The notes beneath the pieces are model-generated. The model ran no database searches, had not been told where the DNA came from, and was given only the letters and a program-made list of their open reading frames with translations. 64,000 bases of DNA from Syntrophaceticus sp050949745 (GTDB taxonomy: Bacteria > Bacillota > DSM-12270 > Thermacetogeniales > Thermacetogeniaceae). The stretch covers positions 1-64,000 of the forward strand of contig JBMNGF010000015.1 of the NCBI GenBank assembly GCA_050949745.1, given 5' to 3'. Position 1 is the stretch's first letter. Every line of letters begins with the position of its first letter. The position numbers and the translations under genes were made by a program. Positions 62,977 through 64,000 of this stretch are shown piece after piece.

Positions 62977-63960
62977 TCACCTCCGCTCAGCGACAGCCAG
63001 TGCTGCAGCGGCCTTGTTTTTGGCCTGATCCTTGTTATGCACATGGCTACTGGGTGATTTTTTATTCTTTTTATATGTGGACCCGTGTTTTGAATTAGGA
63101 AGGCTGTCCCTTTCAACAAAGACAAAGCGCTCTACATATTCATCAGCAGGGTTGTTGATTATTTCATCAGGGGTGTCTTGCTGCACAAATTCCCCCTCTC
63201 GCATGACAGCCATGCGGCTTCCCAGTCGAGCTGCTTCACTCAGGTCATGAGTTACGAAGACGATCGTCTTTTTCTCTTCGTCCTGTAAACGGATAAGACT
63301 GTCCTGCATTTCTCGTCGTATCAAGGGATCTAGGCCGCTGAAGGGCTCGTCCATCAGCAGTAGATCGCTTTTCTGTACCAAGGCTCGAGCGATACCGACC
63401 CTCTGGCGCATTCCTCCTGAAAGCTGAGAGGGGTAGTGGGTTTCCCAATCCTCTAGGCCAACACGGCTAATGACATATCTGGCTCTTTCTGTTCTCTCCT
63501 TAAGGGGAACCCCGCGCAGTTTGAGTCCAAAAGCCACATTTTCAATAACATTGCGGTGGGGGAGCAGACCATAATGTTGAAAAACCATAGCGGTTTCGTG
63601 ACGGCGAAATTCGATCAGTTGATTTTCGTCCATCTGCAGCACATTTTGGCCGTTAACCTTGATTTCCCCCTGGGTGGGCTCTATTAGTCGCGGTATACAG
63701 CGGATTAAAGTCGATTTACCGCTGCCGGATAGCCCCATGATGACAAATACCTCACCTCGCTTGACTTCGAACGATACATTCCTTATAGCAAATATCGCCC
63801 CGTTTTCTTGTAGAGATTCGATAGCTTCAGTATCCTCGGGCTCAAATCTATTGTGACCGTTGCCGCGATTATTGCGGTGTTCTTTGCCATTTTTATTGTC
63901 AAAAACTTTCCATAGTCCTTTTACTTCGAGTAGGGTGTCATTAGTGCTTGTCTCTGTCAT
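62977..63960 (-). CDS. proV: Glycine betaine/proline ABC transporter ATP-binding protein
   Basis: 327 residues. Walker A GLSGSGKSTLIRCI (about 75), Q-loop FQHYGLLPHRNVIENVAFGL, signature LSGGMRQRVGIARAL (about 179), Walker B LLLMDEPFSGLDPLIR, H-loop VTHDLSEA. The usual two C-terminal CBS osmosensor domains of ProV/OpuAA (about 390-400 residues) are missing and replaced by a basic low-complexity tail (KKNKKSPSSHVHNKDQ). An insertion after residue 15 (GKEHRNNRGNGHNRF) is also unusual. Activity control by CBS sensing is therefore unlikely. Confidence 0.9.
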   Translation of the reverse strand: MTETSTNDTLLEVKGLWKVFDNKNGKEHRNNRGNGHNRFEPEDTEAIESLQENGAIFAIRNVSFEVKRGEVFVIMGLSGSGKSTLIRCIPRLIEPTQGEIKVNGQNVLQMDENQLIEFRRHETAMVFQHYGLLPHRNVIENVAFGLKLRGVPLKERTERARYVISRVGLEDWETHYPSQLSGGMRQRVGIARALVQKSDLLLMDEPFSGLDPLIRREMQDSLIRLQDEEKKTIVFVTHDLSEAARLGSRMAVMREGEFVQQDTPDEIINNPADEYVERFVFVERDSLPNSKHGSTYKKNKKSPSSHVHNKDQAKNKAAAALAVAERR

Positions 63961-63961
63961 G

Positions 63962-64000
63962 TTAATTCATCTCTTCCAGTGCCTGTTCTACTTTTTGAGC
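63962..64000 (-). CDS. 3' end of the preceding gene of the betaine transporter operon (partial)
   Basis: Last 12 codons (AQKVEQALEEMN) and TAA, one base before the proV start. By operon position this is probably the substrate-binding protein or another transporter component; the visible part is too short to decide. Confidence 0.5.
   Translation of the reverse strand, partial: AQKVEQALEEMN

Overview
The window looks like a chromosome segment of an anaerobic, spore-forming Gram-positive bacterium (Firmicutes, Peptococcaceae/Syntrophomonas-like grade). This rests on a CotF-type spore coat protein, a double-cubane/2-hydroxyacyl-CoA dehydratase-type reductase with its activase, a tungsten aldehyde oxidoreductase remnant, strong GGAGG ribosome binding sites, and a probable selenoprotein. 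Species was not determined; everything here is read by eye from sequence.

Layout. 1-20 kb is a decaying accessory/defence island: three insertion sequences (IS1634-like, IS256-like and an IS21-like element with a gutted IstA), gene stumps (opine dehydrogenase, aldehyde oxidoreductase, Nmad2-like protein, a Cap4-type nuclease fused by deletion to a DUF3732 ATPase, DUF3800) and toxin-antitoxin genes. It also holds two large SMC/ABC-like ATPases and a three-gene operon coding for an unknown helical protein, a SecB-like chaperone and a PD-(D/E)XK nuclease-like protein. An odd tRNA at 4.3 kb has an Arg-type body and a GCU anticodon. 20-31 kb carries the double-cubane reductase module, a LysR/YeiH pair, a type I toxin-like peptide, a metallo-beta-lactamase-fold protein and a GmrSD-like DUF262/HNH protein. 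31-38 kb carries a ClC channel, membrane proteins, CotF, and an O6-alkylguanine-DNA alkyltransferase whose catalytic cysteine codon is UGA followed by a SECIS-like hairpin. 39-43.6 kb is a SipW-type surface/matrix protein locus (TasA-like protein, stub paralogue, SipW-like peptidase, DUF5305, LPXTG protein). 43.8-64 kb is mostly housekeeping: CysK, MenA-like, GalE, MgtE, MsrAB, an MFS transporter, NatAB-like ABC exporter, LysM-NlpC hydrolase, glycine betaine ABC transporter.

The most pervasive feature is a set of short intergenic palindromes. About 28 copies carry GTGGCA/TGCCAC arms (here REP-A), and others carry GGAAGCAAA/TTTGCTTCC (B), GATGCA/TGCATC (B2), CCATCA/TGATGG (D) or TTGACAC/GTGTCAA (one copy). 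All share a GGGACG(G/T)TYC-like centre although the arms differ. A RAYT-type tyrosine transposase at 51.9-52.7 kb is bracketed by three REP-A copies on each side. Several genes end inside such repeats, so the repeats supply their C-termini (GalE, the MFS transporter, ClC).

Most interesting candidates: the SecB-like/nuclease operon (7.4-9.1 kb), the selenocysteine alkyltransferase (36.9-37.4 kb), the Arg/Ser chimeric tRNA (4.33-4.41 kb), and the constant-core, variable-arm palindrome superfamily with its RAYT.
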